A DNA stretch of 7,488 nt from Chitinophagaceae bacterium (GTDB lineage Bacteria > Bacteroidota > Bacteroidia > Chitinophagales > Chitinophagaceae): NCBI GenBank assembly GCA_947472635.1, contig CANJDY010000135.1, positions 1 to 7,488 of the forward strand. Direction: 5' to 3'. The position numbers were made by a program, and so were the translations under genes. The first letter of the stretch is position 1; each line of letters starts with the position of its first letter. Below are positions 1-6,732 of the stretch, in pieces. A model generated the notes under the pieces. That model worked only from the letters and a program-made list of their open reading frames with translations, searched no databases and had not been told where the DNA came from.

Positions 1-75
1 ATTACCATTTCATTGATAAGTACCCATCGGTCAGTGTTAAAATATTTACAAATGAAACTAGATGACCTTTACTAG
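1..75 (+). CDS. ftsX: Cell-division protein FtsX, C-terminal end (partial)
   Basis: An open frame enters from the left edge in frame 1 and ends at a TAG at 73-75, giving 24 visible residues. They read as the end of a transmembrane helix followed by a short basic tail, with ISTHRSVLKYL and the terminal KLDDLY. This resembles the C-terminus of Bacteroidota FtsX, where the last helix is followed by a KYL...LDxLY tail. FtsX is the membrane subunit of the FtsEX ABC-type complex that controls peptidoglycan hydrolases at division. The assignment rests on this tail and on the DUF3098 gene 63 bases downstream, which is the usual neighbour of ftsX in the phylum. With only 24 residues visible, it should be confirmed by extending the sequence leftward. 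Confidence 0.75.
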   Translation: MTISLISTHRSVLKYLQMKLDDLY

Positions 76-138
76 TCAATGGTCCAAAGTGGCTATATGA
101 AAAATATTACTTTTATTTGCATTACAAAATAGTAAACC

Positions 139-396
139 ATGAACACAGAAAAAAAACAAGCAGTAAGCAAAGGATTGTTTGGCAAAGAAAATTATCTACT
201 AATGTTGGGTGGTTTAATAATACTGGCGATTGGATTCTTTTTAATGGCTGGTGGTAAAAGTGCTGACCCGGCAGTATTTAACGACAATGAAGTTTACAGT
301 ACTACTAGAATAACGATTGCCCCCCTTCTAATCATTGCAGGTTTCGTCATTGAAATATTTGCCATCATGAAGAAACCTTCAGATAAGCAAAAATAA
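139..396 (+). CDS. DUF3098 family small membrane protein
   Basis: This 85-residue protein has a short basic N-terminus containing the FGKENYLL element. Two hydrophobic helices follow, at about residues 19-38 and 59-77, joined by a polar loop (about 39-58) carrying NDNEVYSTTRITIAP. The GFFLMAGG stretch, the S-TTRITIAP loop and the closing FAIMKKP are the hallmarks I associate with DUF3098, a family of unknown function in Bacteroidota. It probably sits in the inner membrane. It starts 63 bases after the ftsX stop, and a stem-loop terminator follows 78 bases after its own stop, so it probably shares a transcript with ftsX. That placement suggests a role linked to division or envelope synthesis, but only by association. 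The ATG at 139 gives the expected family length; the leader is A-rich without a clear Shine-Dalgarno sequence. Confidence 0.88.
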   Translation: MNTEKKQAVSKGLFGKENYLLMLGGLIILAIGFFLMAGGKSADPAVFNDNEVYSTTRITIAPLLIIAGFVIEIFAIMKKPSDKQK

Positions 397-474
397 AATA
401 CCTCCCAATTTCATAATGATGGTGGTGGAGATAAAATTTTAAGCCAATAAAGCAACATAACACAACGCCTGTAG

Positions 475-502
475 ATGCGATATTTCCAATATCGCATTTT
501 TA
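475..502 (+). terminator. Intrinsic terminator after ftsX-DUF3098
   Basis: A perfect 10-bp inverted repeat, ATGCGATATT (475-484) and AATATCGCAT (488-497), encloses a 3-base loop. A run of five T residues (497-501) overlaps the base of the right arm. It lies 78 bases after the DUF3098 stop and 98 bases before uppP. The shape is that of a rho-independent terminator on the plus strand, although the stem is AT-rich. It implies that uppP needs its own promoter or depends on read-through. Confidence 0.7.
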
Positions 503-599
503 ATTTGAGATAACTATTGAGCAATCAATCATATAGCAATTTAGATTAAGTCATGGAAGAAGTTCCTGCTTTGCAAACAAATATTTAAATACAAAAAAA
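503..599 (+). other. uppP leader region, promoter not identified
   Basis: This is the stretch between the terminator and the uppP start. A promoter for uppP is expected here because of the upstream terminator, but I find no match to the Bacteroidota TAnnTTTG element with a properly spaced TTG. The last bases before the ATG are a run of A residues, as is common at weak-Shine-Dalgarno start sites in this phylum. A minimal ATG-initiated frame of 11 codons (553-588) has no further support. Confidence 0.35.
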
Positions 600-1391
600 A
601 TGACCACCTTTCAATCCATCGTAATCGCCATTGTGGAGGGGCTCACAGAGTTTTTACCCATTTCCTCTACCGGACACATGATTATTGCTGAGAAGCTACT
701 TGATATTCCCGCAACCGATTTTACTAAAGTATTTACGGTGGCAATTCAACTAGGGGCAATTTTAGCAGTGGTGGTGCTCTATTGGAGAAAATTTGTCGAT
801 TTTAAAAGCTGGCAGTTTTATCTAAAATTAATAATAGGGGTAATTCCTGCCTTGATTTTTGGCCTGCTTTTTTCCAAAAAAATTGACCTGCTATTGGAGA
901 GTGCGCTAACTGTTTCCATTTCGCTACTACTGGGCGGTATCATTCTTTTATTCATTGATAGTTTATTTAAAAGCCCCTCAATCAATTCGGAAAAAGAAGT
1001 CGGGTTTAAGCAGGCTGCCATTATCGGTATTTGGCAATGTATCGCAATGATACCAGGGGTTAGCAGAAGTGCCGCATCGATCATTGGTGGAATGCAACAA
1101 AAATTATCGCGCAATGCAGCAGCAGAATTTTCTTTTTTTCTGGCAGTCCCTACTATGCTTGCCGCTACGGGTTATAAATTATACAAACATTTCAAAGAAT
1201 CTGGTGGGTTTTCTGAAAATGAAATAAAACTACTAGCCATCGGTAACCTTGTAGCGTTCATAATTGCCCTATTGGCCATTCAGTTCTTTATCGGGTTTTT
1301 AAAGAAATATGGATTTCGAATTTGGGGCATTTACCGTATTATTATAGGTGTCGTTATGCTCATCCTTATCTGGCAGGGAATTATCAAGTAG
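600..1391 (+). CDS. uppP: Undecaprenyl-diphosphate phosphatase (UppP/BacA)
   Basis: This polytopic membrane enzyme of 263 residues removes a phosphate from undecaprenyl diphosphate. That regenerates the lipid carrier for peptidoglycan and other surface polymers; over-expression of the family gives bacitracin resistance. Both signature regions are present. Near the N-terminus is EGLTEFLPISSTGH (residues 13-26), with Glu13, Glu17, Ser23 and His26 matching the glutamate-rich active-site motif. The second is PGVSRSAASI (152-161), with Arg156 as the conserved arginine. About eight hydrophobic segments cover the rest, and the length is normal for the family. The ATG at 600 fits the typical start just ahead of the first helix. 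It lies behind ftsX and DUF3098, as in many Bacteroidota, but is separated from them by a terminator. The next gene is a UMF1 transporter; truB, which often follows uppP in this phylum, is not here. Confidence 0.97.
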   Translation: MTTFQSIVIAIVEGLTEFLPISSTGHMIIAEKLLDIPATDFTKVFTVAIQLGAILAVVVLYWRKFVDFKSWQFYLKLIIGVIPALIFGLLFSKKIDLLLESALTVSISLLLGGIILLFIDSLFKSPSINSEKEVGFKQAAIIGIWQCIAMIPGVSRSAASIIGGMQQKLSRNAAAEFSFFLAVPTMLAATGYKLYKHFKESGGFSENEIKLLAIGNLVAFIIALLAIQFFIGFLKKYGFRIWGIYRIIIGVVMLILIWQGIIK

Positions 1392-1430
1392 CACTCCTTT
1401 GAATCGGTTGGAAGCAATAAAATGCTTACT

Positions 1431-1456
1431 TTCATAAGGTCTAATCATTTTATGAA
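1431..1456 (+). other. Weak inverted repeat upstream of the UMF1 transporter
   Basis: TTCATAA (1431-1437) and TTATGAA (1450-1456) are perfect 7-base inverted repeats. Two G-T pairs and one T-A pair can extend the stem inward to a 6-base loop. It lies 40 bases after the uppP stop and 20 bases before the ATG at 1477. No T-run follows and the stem is AT-rich, so it is a poor terminator. It could be a weak operator or 5'-leader hairpin, or chance. Confidence 0.2.
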
Positions 1457-1476
1457 CCCAATAATTGAGCTGCTAT

Positions 1477-2763
1477 ATGCAAACCGCTTCTAAAAAAGTT
1501 ATTACCGGATGGGCCATGTATGATTGGGCCAATTCAGTTTATAACCTCGTTATTACCACTACCTTTTTTCCCGCTTATTATGCAGCCGTAACGAGCCTTG
1601 TAAATTTTCCGAAGGGGATTATTTTTCTAGGTCGGCACTTTGTAAATACTGAATTGAAAGATTACGTACTTGCAGTTGGCTTTCTAGTGATTGCAATTTT
1701 ATCACCCATACTATCTTCCATTGCAGATTATAAAGGAAATAAGAAAAACTTCATGCGATTTTTTTGTTACCTAGGTGCAGCCAGTTGTTCGCTGTTGTTT
1801 TTTTTCGACAAGTCTAATATTGTACTGGGGCTTCTCTGCTTTATGTTTGCTGGAATCGGTTTTTATGGAAGTCAGGTTTTTTACAACTCCTACCTTCCAG
1901 AAATCGCAGCCGAAGAAGATCGCGATCGAATAAGTGCCAGAGGCTACAGCATGGGATATATCGGAAGCGTGCTGATGCAATTAATAGGATTTGGATTGGT
2001 ACTCGGAATGAGTGATAAAACAATGGCGTTGAAAATCACTTTTTTACTAGTAGGGATTTGGTGGGTTAGTTTTGCTCAAATCACTTTTAAAGCATTACCC
2101 AATACCCCAAAAAGTGAAAGAAAAACAAAAAAGCATGTATTGGTCAATGGCTTTCATGAGCTGAAAATTGTTTGGGAACAGGTAGTGCACATGCCGGTAT
2201 TAAAACGTTTTCTAGCTGCTTTCTTTTTTTACAGCATGGGAGTGCAAACCGTGATGCTCGTTGCGATTGATTTTGGAATTAAAGAACTAAAATTACCAGA
2301 CCAGCAACTTATTATTACTGCGGTCATTATACAATTAGTAGCCATTGTAGGAGCCATCGGCATGTCGAAGCTATCGGCTAAATTTGGAAATATCAATGTA
2401 TTGATTTTAACTGTACTGCTCTGGATTGGCGTTTGCATAGCTGGCTATTTCATTACTACAGAAATGCATTTTTATATCATTGCATCGTTGGTTGGACTAG
2501 TTATGGGTGGTATACAATCACTCAGCAGGTCTACCTATAGCAAATTGATGCCCGACACAAAAGACACCGCCTCCTTCTTTAGCTTTTATGATGTAACAGA
2601 AAAGCTAGCCATCGTAGTTGGACTATTTACTTTTGGATATATAGAAGGCGTCAGTAGTATTCGTAATTCAATTTTATCGTTGGTAATATTCTTTATCCTT
2701 GGATTTGCCATGCTATTGTTAACAGCAAGTAAAGAAAAAGCATTACAACAAAAAATTAATTAA
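1477..2763 (+). CDS. MFS transporter, UMF1 (Atg22-like) family
   Basis: This major facilitator of 428 residues has about 12 predicted membrane helices. It begins with KKVITGWAMYDWANSVYNLV (residues 6-25), the typical opening of the UMF1 family, which is related to yeast vacuolar effluxer Atg22. Further signatures are an MFS loop-2-like element around SIADYKGNKK (81-90), YNSYLPEIA (136-144), SARGYSMGYIG (153-163), and in the C-terminal half GGIQSLSRSTYSKLMP followed by FFSFYDVTEK. Substrates of bacterial members are largely unknown, so none is assigned. I prefer the ATG at 1477; a TTG at 1465 would add only four residues. The metal-dependent hydrolase gene begins one base after this stop, so the two are almost certainly co-transcribed. 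The gap from uppP is 85 bases and shows no convincing promoter element. Confidence 0.92.
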   Translation: MQTASKKVITGWAMYDWANSVYNLVITTTFFPAYYAAVTSLVNFPKGIIFLGRHFVNTELKDYVLAVGFLVIAILSPILSSIADYKGNKKNFMRFFCYLGAASCSLLFFFDKSNIVLGLLCFMFAGIGFYGSQVFYNSYLPEIAAEEDRDRISARGYSMGYIGSVLMQLIGFGLVLGMSDKTMALKITFLLVGIWWVSFAQITFKALPNTPKSERKTKKHVLVNGFHELKIVWEQVVHMPVLKRFLAAFFFYSMGVQTVMLVAIDFGIKELKLPDQQLIITAVIIQLVAIVGAIGMSKLSAKFGNINVLILTVLLWIGVCIAGYFITTEMHFYIIASLVGLVMGGIQSLSRSTYSKLMPDTKDTASFFSFYDVTEKLAIVVGLFTFGYIEGVSSIRNSILSLVIFFILGFAMLLLTASKEKALQQKIN

Positions 2764-2764
2764 A

Positions 2765-3646
2765 ATGAATTTGTATTCTATCAATACAGGGTATTTTAAA
2801 TTAGATGGAGGTGCTATGTTTGGGGTGGTTCCAAAGACTATCTGGAATAAATTGAATGGGGCAGATGAAAATAATATGTGTAGCTGGGCCTTACGTTGTT
2901 TGTTGATTGAAGTCAATAATCGATTAATCTTAATCGACAGTGGAATGGGGGATAAACAGGATGGTAAATTTTTTGGGCACTACTACTTGCATGGAGAAGA
3001 TAATTTGGATAACTCACTAGCAAAACATGGTTTTACGAAGGACGATATTACAGATGTGATATTAACCCATCTGCATTTTGATCATTGTGGTGGATGTATT
3101 ATACGGGTAGGCAATCAATTAATTCCCGCTTTCAAAAATGCTACTTATTGGAGCAATGAAAAGCATTGGCAATGGGCTACTGAGCCCAACGATCGTGAAA
3201 AAGCAAGTTTTTTAAAAGAAAACATTTTACCCATTAAAGAAAGTGGTCAATTGAAAATGGTAGACAATATTAATTCCCAAGAGGAAGCTAACGAAGCCTC
3301 GGTTAATATTGTACCATCGGGCATATTGGCTGAATTGTCATTCATACTAGTAAACGGCCACACAGAGGCAATGATGCTTCCTGTGATACAACTGAATGGG
3401 AAAACGATTGTTTATGTAGCGGACCTTTTACCCTCTAGTGCCCATATCCCGTTGCCCTATGTTATGGCATATGACATGTTTCCGCTCACGACCCTACAGG
3501 AAAAAAAAGCATTTTTAGTATGGGCTCAAAAAAATGACTGCATTTTATTTTTTGAACATGATCCTGAGAATGAATGCTGCAATTTACAATTAACAGAAAA
3601 AGGCATTCGTGCAAAAGATCATTTTACATTAAGTGAATTGAAGTAA
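2765..3646 (+). CDS. MBL-fold metallo-hydrolase (lactonase-like branch)
   Basis: This 293-residue metallo-beta-lactamase-fold hydrolase carries a complete dinuclear metal site. THLHFDHCGG (101-110) gives the HxHxDH motif (His102, His104, Asp106, His107), His199 lies in NGHTE, Asp220 in VADLL and His265 in FFEHD. An LIDSG strand (56-60) precedes the site, as is usual in the fold. The THLHFDHxGG form and overall spacing resemble the quorum-quenching lactonase type of MBL enzyme more than class B beta-lactamases or glyoxalase II, but the substrate cannot be read from the sequence. No signal peptide is seen, so it should be cytoplasmic. The start lies one base after the stop of the UMF1 transporter, which suggests translational reinitiation and a shared substrate route. 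No stem-loop is visible in the 51-base gap to the convergent gene downstream. Confidence 0.9.
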   Translation: MNLYSINTGYFKLDGGAMFGVVPKTIWNKLNGADENNMCSWALRCLLIEVNNRLILIDSGMGDKQDGKFFGHYYLHGEDNLDNSLAKHGFTKDDITDVILTHLHFDHCGGCIIRVGNQLIPAFKNATYWSNEKHWQWATEPNDREKASFLKENILPIKESGQLKMVDNINSQEEANEASVNIVPSGILAELSFILVNGHTEAMMLPVIQLNGKTIVYVADLLPSSAHIPLPYVMAYDMFPLTTLQEKKAFLVWAQKNDCILFFEHDPENECCNLQLTEKGIRAKDHFTLSELK

Positions 3647-3697
3647 TCAACGCTAGTTTTACTGAGCTACATTGACTGCATAAAAACAAACTTCCAC

Positions 3698-4504
3698 CTA
3701 TCGAAAGCTTACTAGGGAAGTCAAGGGATACCGCAGATTCTTATACCCGTACATATCTACTTTTACGCTACCAACGGCTATAGGACTCTCTACGCGCAAT
3801 ATTAAATGATTGGGATCGTCACTCACCCAAGCGGTCATTTTTTCACCACCCTGAAACATGGTTCCCTTTATCAGCAAGGGTTTAAACTTGATTGCCCTAA
3901 ACTTTCCATACCGAGTTTTCACATTTTCCTTTCCAAGATACCTAATATATAAATGATAGACTTCGTCATCTAAAAACATGTCAAAAGGGATTTTGTCACC
4001 AGGTTGATATTGATCAAAATTAATATTACGAGCATAATAAATGGCACTGATTACATCTTGTATACAATTGGGAGTCTTAAATACACCATTGGTACTAACT
4101 GCTGTACCAGTTAAATGATTAAATGTTACATTATTGTATATTTTATATCCGCCCTCATCTACATTGCGTACAAATTTTACAGGAAACATATTGGCCGTAT
4201 CAATGTACGTTTCATAGCGATCCCTTACCTTAAAAAAATTGTCAAAAAAGGAATAGGATTTCCCCTCCCCCACACAGTGATAAACCGTTCTGCCATTAAA
4301 TCTTTCCAAGCTAGAAGTAAACGTAGCTTCCCCTGCACCAATATAAAGCCCCAAAGAATTGTAAAATACTTTCATCGTAATTACTTCATCCTCTCTAAAT
4401 GCAGTATTCTTTATACCGCAAAAAACTCCTGAAGGCTCTAGACCTTGCTGGGTAAATGCAGAAAAGATAATCAGCACAATTCCCGCCTTAAAATTTACAT
4501 TCAT
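3698..4504 (-). CDS. DUF3108 domain secreted protein
   Basis: This 268-residue protein has a short hydrophobic N-terminal segment after Lys6 (about residues 7-17, AGIVLIIFSAF), which looks like a signal peptide. The mature part is rich in alternating beta-strand patterns. Elements such as EVITMKVFYNSLGLYIGAGEAT near the N-terminus, the YHCVGEGKSY strand, DRYETYID, and the C-terminal KMTAWVSDDPNHLILRVESP followed by GSVKVDMYGY match my recollection of DUF3108, a family of exported proteins of unknown function. Cys29 is not in a convincing lipobox, so a periplasmic soluble protein is more likely than a lipoprotein. Its ATG overlaps the TGA of the upstream flippase-like gene by 4 bases (ATGA at 4504-4501 on the minus strand), pointing to coupled translation and a joint role in the envelope. 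Function is unknown. Confidence 0.85.
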   Translation of the reverse strand: MNVNFKAGIVLIIFSAFTQQGLEPSGVFCGIKNTAFREDEVITMKVFYNSLGLYIGAGEATFTSSLERFNGRTVYHCVGEGKSYSFFDNFFKVRDRYETYIDTANMFPVKFVRNVDEGGYKIYNNVTFNHLTGTAVSTNGVFKTPNCIQDVISAIYYARNINFDQYQPGDKIPFDMFLDDEVYHLYIRYLGKENVKTRYGKFRAIKFKPLLIKGTMFQGGEKMTAWVSDDPNHLILRVESPIAVGSVKVDMYGYKNLRYPLTSLVSFR

Positions 4505-5481
4505 TTTTCTTTTACAATTTTTATATTTATTAATAACAAACTGCCTATCACAGCAGGCACAACCACATTAATCAACCAAATAGCCATAGAAGCGGTTCCA
4601 ATACCCAACTCATTGCCAGTATACATTTTAAAAATAACCCATGCTGTAGTTACCCTCACAGGCAATTCTACAAACCCCAAGGAAGGTATAATTGCCATAA
4701 TCATATAAAATACTGTCAATAGGCAAAAACATAACCAACTGGCAATCTCCACTTGCATAACGTGCAATAGCAACACATATTGCACCACAAATACAATATA
4801 CCGAACCAAGGATAAAAATAAAATTTGCAGCAACTGTTGACAACTAAATTCATCCAAAACCCTGATATGACGGACTAATTTAGCAAATCTTGGTAGCCGT
4901 TCCATAATTCTAACCAACCAACCTATTCGAAAATAGAGTAACAAAAATAGTAGGGTTAAGCCAATGATTAAATACAATAAAGTATCTCTCAACATTTCGG
5001 GCAAAAAAGCCAATACCCTGTTATTGAATGGAAAAAGATATTTTACATACAACAAGCCTAAACAGCCCATTAGCATAGTTACGAGTAACTGGCTAACACT
5101 TCCCACCAAACTTAAAGAGATTGCCTTAACCCGAAGTTCTTCTTTAACATATAAGATTCTACCTCCAAATTCTCCCACTCGATTGGGGGTAAGCAGGGTA
5201 ACCGCACAGCCAGATAACACGGACTTGACCGCTTTGGGAAATGAAAATTGCTGTATAGGATTGATTAACAACTGCCACTTGATGGACTCAATTCCCCAGT
5301 TAACAAAAACCAATATAATTGCAAGCCAAAATTTCCAACTATTCCATTCATTACTGATTTGCACCCACTTTGTTAAAAAATCAGGCTGATTACTAATTTG
5401 CCTATACAAACTACCTGACAACAAGAGAAATAATACAGGCCCGAAAAAGTAATTAATAAATATTTTAGCGTTTTTATTCAA
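4501..5481 (-). CDS. Flippase-like membrane protein (LPG-synthase TM domain family)
   Basis: This integral membrane protein of 326 residues has roughly eight hydrophobic segments. It shows the motifs of the flippase-like family, named after the membrane domain of lysylphosphatidylglycerol synthase (MprF/AglD/YbhN relatives): WGIESIKWQLL (62-72), TPNRVGEFGGR (98-108), and the second conserved element IPSLGFVELPVR (255-266). No soluble aminoacyl-transferase domain is attached, so it is not an MprF enzyme. A role in moving or modifying a lipid or glycolipid is an inference from the family name. The start is a TTG at 5481. No in-frame ATG occurs near the N-terminus, an in-frame TAA lies four codons upstream, and the resulting MNKNAKIF leader fits the family. 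It is first in an operon with the DUF3108 gene, whose start overlaps its stop by 4 bases. Confidence 0.85.
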   Translation of the reverse strand: MNKNAKIFINYFFGPVLFLLLSGSLYRQISNQPDFLTKWVQISNEWNSWKFWLAIILVFVNWGIESIKWQLLINPIQQFSFPKAVKSVLSGCAVTLLTPNRVGEFGGRILYVKEELRVKAISLSLVGSVSQLLVTMLMGCLGLLYVKYLFPFNNRVLAFLPEMLRDTLLYLIIGLTLLFLLLYFRIGWLVRIMERLPRFAKLVRHIRVLDEFSCQQLLQILFLSLVRYIVFVVQYVLLLHVMQVEIASWLCFCLLTVFYMIMAIIPSLGFVELPVRVTTAWVIFKMYTGNELGIGTASMAIWLINVVVPAVIGSLLLINIKIVKEK

Positions 5482-5738
5482 TACAGTAATTTAATTTATT
5501 TCGGATCTAGCAGCAAAGTTAGAAAAGAGACGGTTATGTTTCATTACTTTTGTTACTTACCAAGTCCTGTATTTTTATGGGCCTAAAGTATAAAAGCTAG
5601 TTTTATCGTATGCAATGACTACATAATACCTTTAGTTGATTCAATAGTACAAATTTGCGGCAATTATCAAAGCAAAAAAGTTTATTCCAGTTACAAGTAT
5701 AGTTTAAATATCCAGTTAATCAACCAACAAATAATTTA
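5482..5738. other. Divergent intergenic region between the flippase-like operon and ruvC
   Basis: This 257-base AT-rich gap should hold the promoters for both directions. On the plus strand, TACTTTTG at 5545-5552 matches the -7 consensus TAnnTTTG but lies 186 bases before ruvC. TACCTTTA at 5627-5634 is a 7-of-8 match 104 bases before it. Neither has a well-placed TTG -33 box. I see no tRNA, no strong hairpin, no credible coding frame and no recognisable riboswitch here. Confidence 0.4.
5514..5521 (-). promoter_or_regulatory. Putative Bacteroidota -7 promoter element for the flippase/DUF3108 operon
   Basis: Read on the minus strand, these bases are TAACTTTG followed by C, a full match to the Bacteroidota sigma-factor -7 consensus TAnnTTTGy. 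The element ends 32 bases before the TTG start at 5481, which would leave a leader of about 25 bases. No TTG -33 box is seen at the usual distance, so this is a half-match and could be chance in AT-rich DNA. Confidence 0.4.
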
Positions 5739-6302
5739 GTGGAAAAGAAATCGAAAATAATTTTAGGGATTGATCCTGGTACGGTTGTAATGGGCTATGG
5801 CTTAATTGAAATAAGTGGAAGTTCGATTCGGCTGGTTGAAATGGATATTTTAAAACCTGGCAAGGTAGACGACCCTTATAAAAAATTACAGCTTATTTAC
5901 AATACGGTAAGTGGACTGATTATTAAATACAAACCAGCTGTTTTTGCCATTGAAGCCCCTTTTTTTGGAAAAAACGTACAAAGCATGCTTAAGCTTGGTC
6001 GTGCTCAAGGAGTAGCCATTGCAGCCGCTATGCGCCATGGATTGGAAGTAACCGAATACGCTCCTAAAAAAATAAAACAATCCGTCACCGGCAATGGAAA
6101 TGCCAGCAAGGAGCAGGTACTGAAAATGCTGCAACGTTTATTGAATTTCAAAGATGATCCTGCCTATTTTGATGCATCAGATGCGCTAGCAGTAGCTGTT
6201 TGCCACTATTTTCAGGAAAATTCTGTTCTCGGACAAACGAGCAACAAAGTAAATGGTTGGGATGAGTTTTTGAAAAAAAATCCGGCAAGATTAAAAAAGT
6301 AA
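5739..6302 (+). CDS. ruvC: Crossover junction endodeoxyribonuclease RuvC
   Basis: This 187-residue enzyme resolves Holliday junctions by symmetric cleavage, acting with RuvAB in recombination repair. The RNase H-like fold is evident from LGIDPGTVVMGYGLI (9-23), AIEAPFFGKN (70-79), a GRAQGVAIAAA helix (87-97), YAPKKIKQSVTGNGNASKEQV (107-127) and YFDASDALAVA (143-153). The four catalytic acidic residues are present: Asp12, Glu72, Asp145 and Asp148. The start is GTG at 5739; no ATG occurs ahead of the essential Asp12, and the bases before it are A/T-rich without a Shine-Dalgarno sequence. The C-terminal tail after the fold (about residues 160-187) is lysine-rich and makes the protein slightly longer than E. 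coli RuvC. ruvA and ruvB are not adjacent. The gene converges on the HIT gene across a 37-base gap without a visible terminator. Confidence 0.96.
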   Translation: MEKKSKIILGIDPGTVVMGYGLIEISGSSIRLVEMDILKPGKVDDPYKKLQLIYNTVSGLIIKYKPAVFAIEAPFFGKNVQSMLKLGRAQGVAIAAAMRHGLEVTEYAPKKIKQSVTGNGNASKEQVLKMLQRLLNFKDDPAYFDASDALAVAVCHYFQENSVLGQTSNKVNGWDEFLKKNPARLKK

Positions 6303-6339
6303 ATGATTCCCCTTCTCTAAAAAAATTGTCAAATGAATG

Positions 6340-6732
6340 CTATTTAATCGCAGCAATAATCCGCTGCTGAATCTCTGTAAACTCTTCCACGGTTAGTTTT
6401 AATTTATTACGCGTAAAATTTAGATCATCGGCTGAATGGATAGGCAATAGATGCAAATGCGCATGAGGCACTTCCAAACCCACTACTGAAATACCACATC
6501 GGTTACAATCAAAAATTTGCTCTATTGCCTGGGCAATTGGCTTAGCAAACAATAATATTGATGACAAATAATCATTCGGTAAATCAAAAAATTTATCGGT
6601 CTCTTTCTTAGACACTATCAACACATGCCCTTTTACTAAAGGAAAAATATCCAAAAATGCAAAAAAAAGATCACTCTCTGCAATCTTATAGGAAGGAATC
6701 TCTCCTTCAATAATTTTTGAAAACAAAGTCAT
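6340..6732 (-). CDS. HIT-family nucleotide-binding hydrolase
   Basis: This 130-residue histidine-triad protein, from the superfamily of nucleotide hydrolases and transferases acting on nucleoside phosphoramidates or dinucleotides, has the signature VPHAHLHLLPI with His90, His92 and His94 (HxHxHxx). The N-terminal FSKIIEGEIPSYKI (4-17), AFLDIFPLVKGHVLIVSK (25-42) and the central GISVVGLE (80-87) are typical of the bacterial branch. The natural substrate is not evident. I place the start at the ATG at 6732, where the MTLFSKIIEGEIPS opening matches the family. The frame stays open further upstream to an ATG at 6834, but that would add 34 residues unlike the family and would begin inside a strong stem-loop. 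The gene lies downstream of gldN on the same strand, but the stem-loop separates the two transcription units. Confidence 0.93.
   Translation of the reverse strand: MTLFSKIIEGEIPSYKIAESDLFFAFLDIFPLVKGHVLIVSKKETDKFFDLPNDYLSSILLFAKPIAQAIEQIFDCNRCGISVVGLEVPHAHLHLLPIHSADDLNFTRNKLKLTVEEFTEIQQRIIAAIK

Noticed and set aside
553..588. An 11-codon ATG-initiated frame in the uppP leader, ending 11 bases before the uppP start
   Set aside because: It has no ribosome-binding site and no codon pattern or motif that suggests a leader peptide. Frames this short are expected by chance.
818..1114. Minus-strand open frame of 98 codons opposite uppP
   Set aside because: It mirrors the conserved uppP coding sequence, including the PGVSR motif region, and has no recognisable family or start signal.
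1465..1476. TTG start four codons upstream of the UMF1 transporter ATG
   Set aside because: It adds only four residues before a well-placed ATG. The family opening begins just after the ATG.
3647..3697. Possible bidirectional terminator between the convergent MBL and DUF3108 genes
   Set aside because: I looked for inverted repeats in the 51-base gap and found no stem longer than a few bases with a T-run on either strand.
4231..4246. A 16-base A-rich direct repeat (taaaaaaattgtcaaa) shared with 6318-6333
   Set aside because: One copy is inside the DUF3108 gene and the other between ruvC and the HIT gene. It is low-complexity, has no flanking similarity, and is likely chance in AT-rich DNA.
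4115..4708. Plus-strand open frames opposite the DUF3108 and flippase-like genes
   Set aside because: They lie antisense to two genes with clear family motifs and show no motif of their own, so they are reading-frame shadows.
6303..6339. Possible terminator between the convergent ruvC and HIT genes
   Set aside because: The 37-base gap has an A-run but no paired arms, so no hairpin is supported.
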